DNA of 64,000 nt from CAUZIZ01 sp965219855 (GTDB taxonomy: Bacteria > Acidobacteriota > UBA6911 > RPQK01 > JAJDTT01), in contig CBDCOR010000012.1 in NCBI GenBank assembly GCA_965219855.1, forward strand, positions 248,001 to 312,000, read 5' to 3'. Below are positions 16,372 through 26,059 of this stretch, in pieces; position 1 is the stretch's first letter; every line of letters begins with the position of its first letter. The position numbers were made by a program, and so were the translations under genes. The notes beneath the pieces were generated by a model, which did no database searches, was not told where the DNA came from, and saw only the letters and a program-made list of their open reading frames with translations.

Positions 16372-17613
16372 TCAGGGTATATCTTTACCAGAAGGTTGCA
16401 TCTTTAGCCGCACGCGTATGGCTCGTCCATCGCGAACCTCCAGGACCTGAGCGATGACTCCTTCAAATCTAGCCATCTCCCCGCCCTGTAAGAGGCTACC
16501 TTGCTGATCGACCAGGAGCCCCGAGAGAGTGTCTACGTGCTCCTGGTCCAGTTCGAGGTGGAGTTCTCGGTTGAGACGGCTCAGAGAAATCTGCCCCTCT
16601 ACCAGGTAGGAATCGGGGCCCTCAGGCACGATCTGTGAGGTCTCAACGTCAAACTCGTCCAGTACCGATCCGACAATTTGCTCCAGCACATTTTCGAGCG
16701 TAATCATGCCCACCGTGGTGCCGTGTTCGTCCACCACCAGAGCCATGTGCTGCCCCTTAGTCTGCATTTCCCGGAGGAGCCGACTCAGGGGCATCGTTTC
16801 GGGAACGAAGGTCAAAGGCTTGGCGACCGCTTTTAGATCCAAATCTCCCTGGAGGGGAACGCCGATCAGATCCTTGATGTGGATCAGACCGATCACGCTG
16901 TCTAGTGAGCCTCGACAAAGGGGATACCGCGTGTGCTGGGTCGACCTGGCCAGCATCAAACACTCCTCTAGGGAACGACTGATATCGAAGAACACCACAT
17001 CCGGCCGGGGCAGCATGACCTGCCGGCAGGAGAGCTGGTCGAAATGGAATACGGCGTCCAGAAGGCGAAGCTCGGTAGCTGTGAGTTCCCCAGATCGAGC
17101 GCCCAGTCGAATCATGGACATGATCTCGGCCTCCGTAGCGGTGGCGGCTGGGCTCCCCTCCGTCAATGAATCGGTCAGCTTCTGAATGATCCGAATGAAC
17201 GGATAGAAGACGCGCTGCAGTCCGGCGAGTGGCCAGACGATCAAGGGCCAGAGTCGACGCCAGTGGATGGCGCCGTAGGTCTTCGGAAAGATTTCCGACA
17301 ACAGCAGAATGGACAGCGTGAGTACGGCCGAAAAAGCGGGCACCCAGACAGCTCCTAGAGCGGCGCTGGCATACATGCCCGAGAAAGCTGCCCCTCCGGT
17401 ATTGGCAACCGTATTGAGGATAAGTATGGCCGACGTAGGTACGGCGATCTCCCGTTTCATCGAGAGAAAACGTTCGGCCTGTGAACGCCGCTTCTTGGAG
17501 GACCGCACCGCTTCTAGCGAGGCTACTCGGGTAGAGTAGAGCGTGGCCTCAAAGAGGGAGCAGATGGCCGAAATGGACAGGGTTAAAACAACAACGATGA
17601 TGAGACCTGTCAT
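16372..17613 (-). CDS. CNNM/CorC-type (DUF21-CBS) membrane protein
   Basis: A 413-residue protein. The N-terminal DUF21 membrane domain (SISAICSLFEATLYSTR, ILNTVANTGGAAF, LLLSEIFPKTYG) is followed by two CBS motifs (about residues 200-320: VMLPRPDVVFFD..., SVIGLIHIKDLIG, GMITLENVLEQIVGSVLDEFD). A C-terminal CorC_HlyC domain ends it (YLVEGQISLSRLNREL, DTLSGLLVDQQGSL). Relatives are linked to magnesium or cobalt efflux; old names call them hemolysins. It precedes malic enzyme by 42 bp on the same strand. Confidence 0.88.
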   Translation of the reverse strand: MTGLIIVVVLTLSISAICSLFEATLYSTRVASLEAVRSSKKRRSQAERFLSMKREIAVPTSAILILNTVANTGGAAFSGMYASAALGAVWVPAFSAVLTLSILLLSEIFPKTYGAIHWRRLWPLIVWPLAGLQRVFYPFIRIIQKLTDSLTEGSPAATATEAEIMSMIRLGARSGELTATELRLLDAVFHFDQLSCRQVMLPRPDVVFFDISRSLEECLMLARSTQHTRYPLCRGSLDSVIGLIHIKDLIGVPLQGDLDLKAVAKPLTFVPETMPLSRLLREMQTKGQHMALVVDEHGTTVGMITLENVLEQIVGSVLDEFDVETSQIVPEGPDSYLVEGQISLSRLNRELHLELDQEHVDTLSGLLVDQQGSLLQGGEMARFEGVIAQVLEVRDGRAIRVRLKMQPSGKDIP

Positions 17614-17664
17614 CTAAATCTCCTTGCACATAATCCCTCGGACACCTATTCCCCCAGTTCCGGC

Positions 17665-19326
17665 TCAATGCCTCCGGAAGAGCCTCTGGTCCTTCGGAAG
17701 CCCGGGTAGTGTTACAGGGTCGAATTCCCTAAGGATATACTGCCAGACAAGAGGGTGCGTCCGGCTGAACTGCCTTGCTTCCATTCCGTCTATTCGCCGG
17801 GTAGAGATCAGCGCCCAGACCACATTCTTCTCGCTCAAATCTTCGATCATTTCCCGCTGGAGCTTCAACGAGGCGGGGAAAAGCGGATAGGGATCCCAGA
17901 TCGGGGAAGACTTTCCCAGAACGGCGTACAAACCAGGCATCTCCGGAACGATCAGGGTGTTTTCGGCAGGGTCGCCCTCTGAGGACAACACGTCCCCGAT
18001 CGCCTGAAGGTACTCGGACTTCTCCCGAGAGAGCCAGATCTGATCATGCCCGACCCGGTATTGGCGCAGCGAAGGCTCCGCCGATACTGCGGCTCCGATT
18101 TTTGCCACCGTCGGGTAGAGCTGCCACGGAACTACGAGAACAGAGATCATCAGCAGGAATGTAAACAGCAGAGGAAGAACTCGCTCCCTGTGCCCCAATC
18201 CAAGCCTTGGGGATACAGCTAGCAGGGCCAATAAAAAGGGATGGGATACCTGCCCCAGGTGCCCCAGGTCGGGGCGGATGAACGCATGATGCAGGAAGGG
18301 CACACCTACAACTGTGGCTGCGATAAGTAGTGATTTACTGCCCAGGACACCGGCTCGGGTTCGGACAATCTCGACAACTGCGATCAGGTAGACAACCGGA
18401 AAGAGGACAAAGAGGAAGCTGGAACAGAATTGATGGAGCTCCTTGATGTCCTGCCCAGAAGGGAATCCGAGCGCCCAAGGCCAGGGCACGCTCTTGGGTA
18501 GAGTCGGGGCTCCTGGTCCAAACAAGAGCAGAATCGACTCAATGAAGCTGGAGAAGAAGCCGGGGATCAAAAGCAGCATCAGCAGCATGGGAGCATAGCC
18601 GACTACGGTGCCCGCGATTCCAGCTGCGAGACGTCTCGCCAAGGTCCCCGGGTCGCTCTTGGCCTTGAAGCTGAGGAACAGGGTCAGAGCCAAGCTGGCG
18701 AGAACACAGTAGATGCCCAGGTTTCTTCCCAGAAAGGCGGCCATACCCGCCAGCACTCCGCAGGCAAAGTGCCGGCCCAGCGTAGGGCGCTCCACCAGGC
18801 GCAGGGCAAAGAAGACCGCGGCGACTGCGACCGTGTGCTCGTACACCTTGAAGCTGGGGAAGAACCAGAGATTGAAAACCAGTCCCACCAGGACCAGTCC
18901 CCATCAACTGTGGAGCACACGTCTCGCCGTGAGGAGTGCCAGGAACAGGCCCAGTGCCTGGAAGACCGCATTGGCGTGGCGCAGTCCCACGATGCCCGAG
19001 CCCAAAAGGGAGGCACAGCCGGCGGCCCACAGATATCGGCCCGGATCGTAGGAGCGGAAATCTCGGATGGGCACGCCACCTGCAGACGTCTGCAAAGTGG
19101 CATACCACAGATGTCCCTCGTCCGCCAGATTCAGACCGACGTCACTCTTGGATACCGTCGTAAGACCCACCAGGACCAGAGTTAGAGTTAGCAGGAAAAA
19201 AATCCCTTTCGCTTCCTCTCCTCCTCTCAGGGCTCTTCCCGAATCACTTCGTCTCAAACCTTGGTAGTATAGTTCCCCGGCCGCGGTTCCCACGATGAAA
19301 AACCTCTGAATTGGCTGAAAGAGCAA
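17665..19326 (-). pseudogene. Polytopic glycosyltransferase-like membrane protein, interrupted by an in-frame TGA
   Basis: One frame runs from TTG 19326 to the stop at 17665, broken by a single TGA at 18906-18904 (TARRVLHS, stop, WGLVLVGLVFNLWFF). The first part has DEGHLWYATLQTSAGGVPIRD and SYDPGRYLWAA. The rest has about ten membrane helices and a soluble tail with a PYPLFPASLKLQ segment. This resembles GT39/ArnT-like or DUF2029-like transferases that use lipid-linked sugars. CGA to TGA explains the stop simply. The start is uncertain: a GTG twelve residues in, or a site closer to the first helix (FFLLTLTLVLVGL), is possible. It lies 51 bp upstream of the CNNM-type gene. Confidence 0.65.
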
Positions 19327-19742
19327 GCCGCACGCCGTCGCTTTCTTTCCAACACTCTGATGCTGGCTGGGGGGACCCTGGGCCGGACAGGCCCTCTTGG
19401 CAGTAATTCTGCCGATCTGGTACAGGCGCTCCTTTGCGGCTTCTACTTTCTACGACTGCGTCACGCAGCTACCCAAGGTGTAGTGATCAGTGAGTCGTGA
19501 CCTCGCTATGAATCTCCTTGTTCAGAGACGCCAGGTTGGCATATAGTGCCACTGATTCTTGTCGCGCTTCCCCCTGTCCGCTCTGATGTCGGCGGGATGT
19601 GATGCGCGTCGAGACCAAGGAGTTCGGTCTATCGCAATCAAGTTGTGATTGCCTCTAATAATCCCTATGCGGAGCTCGAGCAGAATCTACTCTAGTCATC
19701 AAGGCGCACATCCCAGCACTGCTCCGAGGTGACGGGCTCTCC
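19327..19742. other. Intergenic region with no gene seen
   Basis: No protein-like reading frame, RNA gene or copy of the dispersed repeats was recognised. It separates the minus-strand block from the plus-strand sulfatase gene and so must hold promoters for both, but no convincing -35/-10 pair stands out. Confidence 0.5.
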
Positions 19743-21138
19743 ATGCTGCAACATCTGAGGGTGCGCTCTGAGCTCAGGCTAGTCTATGTACTCGCGTTGG
19801 GCTCTATCTTGGCCGGCTGCCACTCCTCTCCCACCCAGCCCCTGAACCCGGAACAGTGGCCACTGCTGCTCATCACGCTGGACACGCTGCGCGCCGATCG
19901 GCTGGGCGCCTACGGCTACAGCCGGCCGACCTCCCCAGCCCTGGATACCTTTGCCGAAACCGCTACACGGTTTCAGGACGTCACCTGCAGCATGCCTACG
20001 ACACTCCCCTCACACCTGACCATCCTCACCGGACTCTCACCCGCGCAGCACGGCGTCACCCGCAATGGAATGGTTCCGGCGCAGGACCTGGTGTCGATCT
20101 TTGATCTCTTGGGTGAGCAGGGGATCCCCAACGCCGCTGTGGTGTCTGCTCGGGTCCTGGACGAGGAGTACCTCCCCGGCCTGGGGTTGGACGAGGTCTT
20201 CTTTGGCGACGGTTGGCCCCTGGGAGCATCACAGATTCCAGGCGATGCAGTTACGCGTCGCGCGGAGACCTGGATCTCGGAGCAGGGTGAAGAGCCCTTC
20301 GCCCTCTGGCTTCACTACTTCGACCCACACGAACCTTATGATCCCGAACCCTCCTTTGCCCAACGGTTTGTCACCGGTTATAACGGCCCTCTGGAGAACA
20401 GCTTAACAGCCGAGTGGCTGGTTTCGCTCAATGACGAGGAGATCGCCTCCCAGCTGACAGTCCGCGATCAACGACATGTCTCCGACCTGTACGACGCCGA
20501 GATTGCCTTCCTGGATGCCCAGCTGGGACGCTTGTTCGAATTTCTCAGGGCACGAGGGATCTGGGAACGGCTGCTCGTCGTCATAGTAGCAGACCATGGA
20601 CAGGCCCACGGAGAGCAGGAGTTCTGGGGTCATGGGGAGCGTCTGCTGGAACCCGTGATCAAGGTTCCCCTTCTGATAAAGCTCCCCCACCCGGATCGTG
20701 GGCAGACGGTGAGCGGTCCGGTCCAAACACTCGACATCCTTCCCACTCTCGCCGCTCTCCTGGGCGTAGAAGCACCGGCCGGCTGCACCGGTCGATCTCT
20801 ACTGCCCGCGCTGAGGGGGAACGAACTGGAGACTGGCCCTCCTCGTTTGGTGGAACGTCGTACCTATCTCATCCACTCCGTCAAGGCGCGGCATAGCGCT
20901 GCACGGTCGGGACTGGAAGCTCACCTACTATCACGAGGACGAGGGAGCCAAGCACCATCTGGGCAGGTCCACCGGCAAGGGAGGGCTCGATGGCCAGAAC
21001 TTCTATACACCTGACGCCCCAGGACTGCCTCTGCTGAAGGAGATCCTGGCCGCGGAATCCAGCCTGGGAGAAGAGCAACCTTCCCTGCTGCTCCCGGAAA
21101 GACTTGAGATGCTGCGCTCTCTCGGGTACGTACAATGA
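19743..21138 (+). pseudogene. Lipoprotein sulfatase/alkaline-phosphatase-superfamily hydrolase, frameshifted near the 3' end
   Basis: ATG 19743 opens a lipoprotein signal (VYVLALGSILAGC). The catalytic region is clear: LLLITLDTLRADRLGAYGY (metal ligands), then CSMPTTLPSHLTILTGLSPAQHGV around the nucleophile, LHYFDPHEPYDPEP, and VVIVADHGQAHGEQEFWGHG. About 380 residues in, near 20870-20895, the frame is lost. The other frame then carries the expected C-terminus (RRGIALHGRDWKLTYYH... LEMLRSLGYVQ) to TGA 21136-21138. The nucleophile motif has PTT rather than the CxPxR of formylglycine sulfatases, so phosphatase or another transferase chemistry is possible. A sequencing error could explain the shift. 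Confidence 0.75.
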
Positions 21139-21166
21139 ACAGAAACTGTGCAAAACACGGAGCTAA

Positions 21167-21341
21167 CCCGCATTTCTCATCGCTGGTCGTAGCGACGCGT
21201 CGCAAGCGCCGTCCTGGCAAGGCTTGCGACCGAGGCCGCCACAGTCGTACTTTGAAAGTACGTCGAGGAGGCCGACCGAGCGTAACGCAGCCAGAGCGGG
21301 TGATTGCGGCGACGCAGTAGACTAGCGATGAGAAATGGGGG
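21167..21341. repeat. MITE (family A), 175 bp, copy 2
   Basis: Terminal inverted repeat CCCGCATTTCTCATCGCT at the left, and AGCGATGAGAAATGGGGG, a near-perfect inverse, at the right. Flanks are CTAA and CTAG, a possible 4-bp target duplication with one change. The core includes the palindrome GTACTTTGAAAGTAC. No coding capacity. Confidence 0.88.
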
Positions 21342-21377
21342 CTAGGAGGCTAGGACGCAGAAGGAGCTCCGAAAAAG

Positions 21378-22858
21378 ATGGAGGCTTTGATGGGTACATC
21401 CGAGCAGATCTTGAACTTTATTGACGGGAGCTGGCAGAAGTCATCAGTCGCCGCGGCCCTAAGCGTGACGAATCCGGCCACTACAGAGGAAATCGCCAAG
21501 GTCCCGCTCTCGGAAGCCGCCGAGGTGGGACAAGCGGCTGATAGTGCCGCGAAGGCCTTTCTGGGCTGGCGCCGCACACCACCCACCGAACGGGTTCAGT
21601 ACCTTTTCAAACTCAAGCTACTGCTGGAGCAGAATTTTGACGAGGTGGCCCGAACCATTACCCAAAAGTGTGGGAAAACGCTCCAGGAGGCCAAGGGTGA
21701 ATTGCAGCGGGGGATTGAGAACGTCGAGGTTGCCTGCGCGATTCCCTCGCTGCTTCAGGGTTATAACAGCGAGGACATCGCCTCCGGCATCGACGAGACC
21801 ATGATCCGCCAGCCGGTTGGTGTTGTAGCTGCCATTACGCCCTTCAACTTCCCGGCCATGATTCCTCTCTGGTTCACCCCCTATGCGATCGCCTGTGGGA
21901 ACTGCATCATTCTCAAACCCAGCGAAAAAGTCCCACTCACCTTGCAGAAAATCCTGGAGCTGGTTGAGCAAACGGGTCTCCCCAAAGGAGTTATCCAGCT
22001 CGTCAACGGCTCCAAAGAGACGGTGGATGCGATTCTCGATCATCCCTTGATCCAGCTGTTAGTTTCGTGGGCTCGACCCAGGTAGCCAGGTATGTCTATG
22101 GTCGAGCGGCAGCTCAGGGAAAACGAGTTCAGTGCCAGGGAGGAGCCAAGAATCCTCTCATCATTCTCCCCGATGCGGATATGGACGCGAGTTCGAAGAT
22201 CGTCGGGGAATCGGCTTTCGGATGTGCCGGTCAACGCTGTCTAGCCGGCTCGATCGTAGCGACTGTGGGAGCGGCTCACAAACCCTTCGAGGACGCTATT
22301 TCGGAGGTCGCACGTTCCCGGCGGATGGGATTCGGCTTGGACGAAGGGGTTGAAATGGGTTCTGTCATTTCGGGCGAAAGCAAGGAGCGAATCGAAGCCC
22401 TGATCGGTCAGGGAGCAGATGGCGGAGCCAGTCTGACAGTCGATGGACGTCATCCAGAAGTGCCGGGTTACGAGGCAGGCTATTTCGTGGGACCGACAAT
22501 CCTCAGTGACGTCCAACCCGCAAGCAGTCTGGTTTCCACGGAGATCTTCGGACCCGTCTTGAGTCTGATGCACTTTGCACACGTCGACGATGCCATCGAG
22601 TTCGTCAACGGCGGAAGATACGGCAACATGGCTTCTCTCTTCACCGCAAGCGGGGCAGCCGCTCGAAAGTTTCGCTATGAAGTAGAAGCGGGCAATATTG
22701 GGATCAATATCGGAGTCGCCGCCCCGGTGGCTTCCTTTCCTTTCAGCGGCTGGAAGGACAGCTTTTTCGGTGACCTGCACGGACAGGGCCGAGATGCAGT
22801 CGACTTCTACACCCTGAAAAAGGTTGTAGTAGAACGCTGGCCGTCGGAGTCCCGGTAG
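21378..22858 (+). pseudogene. mmsA: Methylmalonate-semialdehyde dehydrogenase (CoA-acylating), 1-base frameshift
   Basis: Two overlapping frames together give a full-length protein of about 494 codons. Frame one has the N-terminal half (FIDGSWQKSS, PVGVVAAITPFNFPAMIPLW, KPSEKVPLT) and ends at DHPLIQ. Frame two resumes with VSFVGSTQVARYVYGRAAAQGKRVQ, then the catalytic Cys in GCAGQRCLAGS and the C-terminal FFGDLHGQGRDAVDFYT. Loss of one G near 22052 (expected CAG-GCT) accounts for the break. GQRC and the NIGINIG segment fit the CoA-dependent MMSDH class, which acts in valine and inositol catabolism. The start is ATG 21378 or 21390, with GGAG upstream. It is flanked by MITE copies on both sides. 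Confidence 0.85.
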
Positions 22859-22919
22859 GATGTCGGCGAGCGGTGATCAGCAAGGGCGTCGCCAGGAATG
22901 GGTGCTGAAGCGGCTGTAA

Positions 22920-23094
22920 CCCGGATTTCTCATGGCCGGTCGTAGCGAGGCGGTGCAAGCGCCGTCCTGGCAAGGCTTGCGACCGAGGCCACCGCAGTCG
23001 TACTCGTGCAGTACGTCGAGGAGGCCGACCGAGCATAACACAACCAGGGCGGATGATTGCGACGCCGTAGTAGACTGGCGATGAGAAATGCGGG
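22920..23094. repeat. MITE (family A), 175 bp, copy 3
   Basis: Begins CCCGGATTTCTCATGG and ends ATGAGAAATGCGGG. A perfect 4-bp duplication GTAA flanks it (22916-22919 and 23095-23098). It lies 60 bp after the frameshifted dehydrogenase and 160 bp before tRNA-Leu. Confidence 0.9.
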
Positions 23095-23251
23095 GTAAGG
23101 ACGCGCCCGGTAGGCGGAAGCCGGGAAATGGCTACAACAATTTCGCTTCCCATTTGGTTGTTTGCAGGGAAGAGTTATACACTGTGACGAAGCCTGTGAG
23201 GCACTGTCGCTGGAGAGGACCGAATGCCCGTAGGCGATTGATTCAGGACGT

Positions 23252-23339
23252 GCCGGAGTGGTGGAATTGGCAGACGCGCTGCGTTCAGGGCGCAGTGGGA
23301 CATAGTCCCGTGGGAGTTCGAGTCTCCTCTCCGGCACCA
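23252..23339 (+). tRNA. tRNA-Leu (anticodon CAG)
   Basis: The acceptor stem GCCGGAG pairs with CTCCGGC. The D-arm is GTGGAATTGGCAGAC. The anticodon stem-loop CTGCG-TTCAGGG-CGCAG gives CAG. The long variable arm is TGGGACATAGTCCCG, as expected for a class II tRNA. The T-loop is TTCGAGT, the discriminator is A and CCA is encoded. Debris of an integrative element lies downstream, which suits a tRNA used as an integration site. Confidence 0.96.
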
Positions 23340-23594
23340 TTTCTCTGTCGTTGTTGAAAACAAAAGACTTAGAAGTCTGATTACCTCAAATAGCTAACGG
23401 ATAGCTAACGCGCTTTGGCAAAACCTCTTTCCCTCGCCGTCAGAGTCGAAGTCCAGAATCATCTAAGGGAGGTCCTTGAGAGTTGGCCGCTGTACCGAAA
23501 ATTTCGTTACACCTGCGGTGATTGTGGGCCCAGAAGAGGAGCCGTTTGAGACCGCTCATCGCCTGTCCCACTTCGTGAACGATTTCCCATTGGC

Positions 23595-23783
23595 CTAGCG
23601 CTCGTGGTCGGCAATCCACTTTTCGATTGAGGTCCGCCTGAACCGGATGCATTCCTTGCGCTTGCCAATTGATAGGATGACCGCCGGCAGCCGTCGCGCC
23701 TTGGCCCACGCATAGACAGTGCTGACTTTCACCTGGAGCAGGTCCGCGACCTCGGGCGTGGTCAGGAGTCGACCGGAACTCAT
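23595..23783 (-). CDS. Excisionase-like HTH protein
   Basis: A 62-residue protein of the HTH_17/excisionase type. LLTTPEVADLLQVKVSTVYAWAKARRLPAV is the winged-helix recognition core, followed by FRRTSIEKWI. ATG 23783 has GGAGG seven bases upstream. Such proteins bind DNA next to phage or integrative-element attachment sites. It lies 255 bp from tRNA-Leu, and a tyrosine-integrase scrap lies 1.4 kb away, so it is probably a survivor of an integrated element. The 230 bases between it and the tRNA hold a short direct repeat (ATAGCTAACGGATAGCTAACG, 23389-23409) and no other gene. Confidence 0.75.
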   Translation of the reverse strand: MSSGRLLTTPEVADLLQVKVSTVYAWAKARRLPAVILSIGKRKECIRFRRTSIEKWIADHER

Positions 23784-24066
23784 TCGCCTACCTCCACCCT
23801 GTCGTGGGGTTCACCCTTACTCAACTGGCTAATTGCTAGGACAACCTCAGCATGCAATAGACGCGAGGATCTCTTTCGAGTCCGTTTTGAGTATCTGAGG
23901 TGAGGCCGTCTTCCCGCATAACCGGCGTTCCCGTCTAGAAGGCTGAGCTGGCAGGCCGGGAAAATCCTGCCCGGTGCGCTCCACCGTTGCCCAGCACTAA
24001 CTCTTTAACAGTAAGGATACTTCAGTACCCCTGACTGCCGACCAATACCCTTGTCCATCCCCATTC

Positions 24067-24207
24067 TGCGATACACTTGCAGGAACGGGCACCGCCGGCT
24101 TTAGCCAGGCACAGAATCCCCAAGGCGTTGAGTTTCAGGTCAACTCTTACATCACGGGTATTCACTATATTCTCCTGTTGCCCGAAAGCCTGAGCGAACT
24201 CCAGTGA
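24067..24207 (+). pseudogene. Fragment of a secreted repeat protein
   Basis: One frame reads TAGFSQAQNPQGVEFQVNSY followed by ITGIH and a divergent tail to TGA at 24205-24207. The GVEFQVNSY piece is a familiar repeat unit of large exported proteins with FG-GAP-like blades. No start is visible and only about one repeat remains. The call rests on this short resemblance. Confidence 0.3.
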
Positions 24208-24395
24208 AAAATTGGCCGTTTGACCCAGCAGCGGAGTCCTACGTCAACCTTGCAACCTTCCGACGAAATGGACGAGAGGTCCGCACGCCCGTGTGGATCG
24301 CCGGGAAAGACCGTCGCTACTACATATTCAAGCACTTCAAGCCACCGACCCTACGCAACGCCAAGCTCAACCCCTTCCAATTTCTTGACTTGTGA
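24204..24395 (+). pseudogene. N-terminal fragment of a PPOX (pyridoxamine-phosphate-oxidase-like) family protein
   Basis: From GTG 24204 the frame reads WPFDPAAESYVNLATFRRNG, then REVRTPVWIAGKDRRYYIF, the flavin-binding start of the PPOX/F420-class family (pattern TFRRxGxxVxTPVW). After about 42 residues the similarity stops and the frame ends at 24395, against a usual length of 130 to 150. It overlaps the previous fragment by four bases. It is one of several gene scraps between tRNA-Leu and 25.5 kb. Confidence 0.45.
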
Positions 24396-24483
24396 CCCGG
24401 ACGTCTCTGACGTTTGCCGCCGGGGAAACCGGCGATTGTCTTTTGGGGACGCGAGGATCTAAGATAACGGACTGGAGGGTAAG

Positions 24484-25223
24484 ATGAGAAACTGGTTGGT
24501 GTTCCTTGCACTGGCAGCCTCTCAGGTGCCTGCCTACGCATCGTTTAGCGGACAGACCGTGAGGGCGGAACAGCTGTTCCCAGATACTGCAACGGTTGTC
24601 CCGGGGGCGTTCGTTCCCGCTCTGGCTGTCGTCGGGGCGGGAGTGGAATTCCACAACGTAGAGCAACCAGCCGGCACTCTTCTGATCGCGGCGAATCTCT
24701 CGGCGACCATATTCGCTTGACCAACGTTCTCCCTACTGGCGGCCCGGTCACCTTTGCCATTGGAGCCTTCAATGGTTATCGCTTCAGCGACGAAAACGGT
24801 ACCATCCCCGACATCACAGGTGTAACCATTAACCCCGACACCAATCTGGCTGGCTTCGACGCGTCGCGCATTTTCTTTGACGCGAACACCGTCCGGATCA
24901 ACATCGCACCGAATACGACCTGGGCGCTGACGGAAGTCGTTTCGCTCGACGTCACTTTCGCTTCCCCCACGGCAACGCCCACAGCGACTGCGACCTCGAC
25001 TCCGACGGTGACACCGACTCCAACTCCGACGCTCAGGGCCACCTCGACTGCGAGTCCGACTCCCACACCGACCGCAACCGCGACCACGCAGCCGATGGGT
25101 ACGCCGACGGCTACAGCGACTCCCGCTGACACCATCCCTACGCTTGACTGGCGCGGACTCGCTTTGCTGAGTGGCTTGCTGCTGCTATTCGGCGTGATCG
25201 GTCTGAAACGAATCCAGAGTTGA
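24484..25223 (+). pseudogene. Secreted protein with Thr/Pro-rich linker and IPTL-type C-terminal sorting anchor, frameshifted
   Basis: ATG 24484 begins a signal peptide (NWLVFLALAASQVPAYA) and the domain FSGQTVRAEQLFPDTATVVPG. The frame runs into TGA at 24718. A second frame takes over (IRLTNVLPTGGPVTFAIGAFNGY... DASRIFFDANTVRINIA), so one indel lies near 24660-24715. A tract of TPTATATSTPTVTPTPTPT-like sequence follows, then IPTLDWRG, one hydrophobic helix (LALLSGLLLLFGVIGL) and KR. That ending matches the IPTL-CTERM pattern (motif, helix, basic cluster) used for exosortase-like sorting. The exported domain's role is unknown. Confidence 0.65.
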
Positions 25224-25459
25224 GGCGGACGCTACTCCAGCACATTCCCTTTCCCAGGCAAGAGAAGAAACTGCCCGTCGTGAGCAGCGCTGAGGAGATC
25301 GCTCGCCTCTTCGGTGCCCTGGCCAACCCCAAGCACCACACTCTCTTGATGACGATCTACGCCACCGGACTTCGCCTCTCCGGGGCCCTACATTTACGTG
25401 TCGCCGATGTCGACAGCTCTGGGATGCTGATCCGAGTCTGCCGCGGACGACGCTTCTAG
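25223..25459 (+). pseudogene. Tyrosine recombinase/integrase fragment
   Basis: About 78 residues: HIPFPRQEKKLPVVSSAEEI, then NPKHHTLLMTIYATGLRLSG and VADVDSSGMLIRV. This is the start of a tyrosine-integrase catalytic domain. The usual first catalytic Arg context (TGLRxSE) is present, but the rest (HxxR and Tyr) is missing because the frame ends at 25459. No start codon of its own. It fits the excisionase-like gene at 23595 as remains of an integrated element. Confidence 0.6.
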
Positions 25460-25463
25460 GCGA

Positions 25464-25598
25464 GGGTGTGTGAAAAGTCCAAAACCTCTTTGATTTAGGG
25501 GTCTCTTTACCCTTCCTACGACGGAGATTGTGGCTTGCACGCGATCCTATGAAGTCAAAATTTCAAATCCGAAATCATGAATGACTTTTCACACAGCC
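25464..25598. repeat. 135-bp non-coding element with 16-bp terminal inverted repeats
   Basis: The left end GGGTGTGTGAAAAGTC (25464-25479) and the right end, read inward as GGCTGTGTGAAAAGTC, differ at one base. Such GGCTGTGTGAAAA ends are common among IS elements, so this may be a MITE derived from one. It lies directly after the integrase scrap. Confidence 0.7.
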
Positions 25599-26059
25599 TC
25601 AGGCGGAAGCTGCCGTCCGATTGGATCGAAATCGAGCGACCGCAAACGCCTAAAAGCGGACATTCAAGGTTCCCGTGGAAACGTCCAATGGGCTGCGCTG
25701 AGATTGCAGAAAACCACAGGCTCCTTCCGCTCTGGAGATGCCTTCTAGCCCCGGCACTTCTCCGGCAAAGCGATTTACGTCCAGGTGGGCGAATCGGCGG
25801 CTGGAGCCACGCGGAGATGGTTCTCGGCTCTCCATCGCCTACTCAAGCCATATTGTGGATAAAGGCGATGGTGGCGGATGACCGGTCTCCGAACCGACTC
25901 GGCGCCGATGATTCGGTAGAGAACGGAATAGGAAAGCGGTTTACGAGACAACGCCGTATGTCCCGCTCAAGGCTCCAGGCATCTTGCCTGGCCGATTGAT
26001 GGGAATCAGGCAGGCATCCGACCTGAGCGGCGCCGTTCCAACAACAGCCGGCCTGCAGA
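25599..26059. other. Intergenic region with no gene seen
   Basis: No convincing coding frame. Near the enolase-family gene's end, GCATCTTGCCTGGC and AATCAGGCAGGCATCC (25978-26018) can pair weakly. Nothing else was recognised. Confidence 0.45.

Noticed and set aside
24776..25135. Minus-strand frame rich in Val-Gly-Ala repeats
   Set aside because: Complement of the Thr/Pro repeat tract of the IPTL-type protein; simple-sequence artefact.
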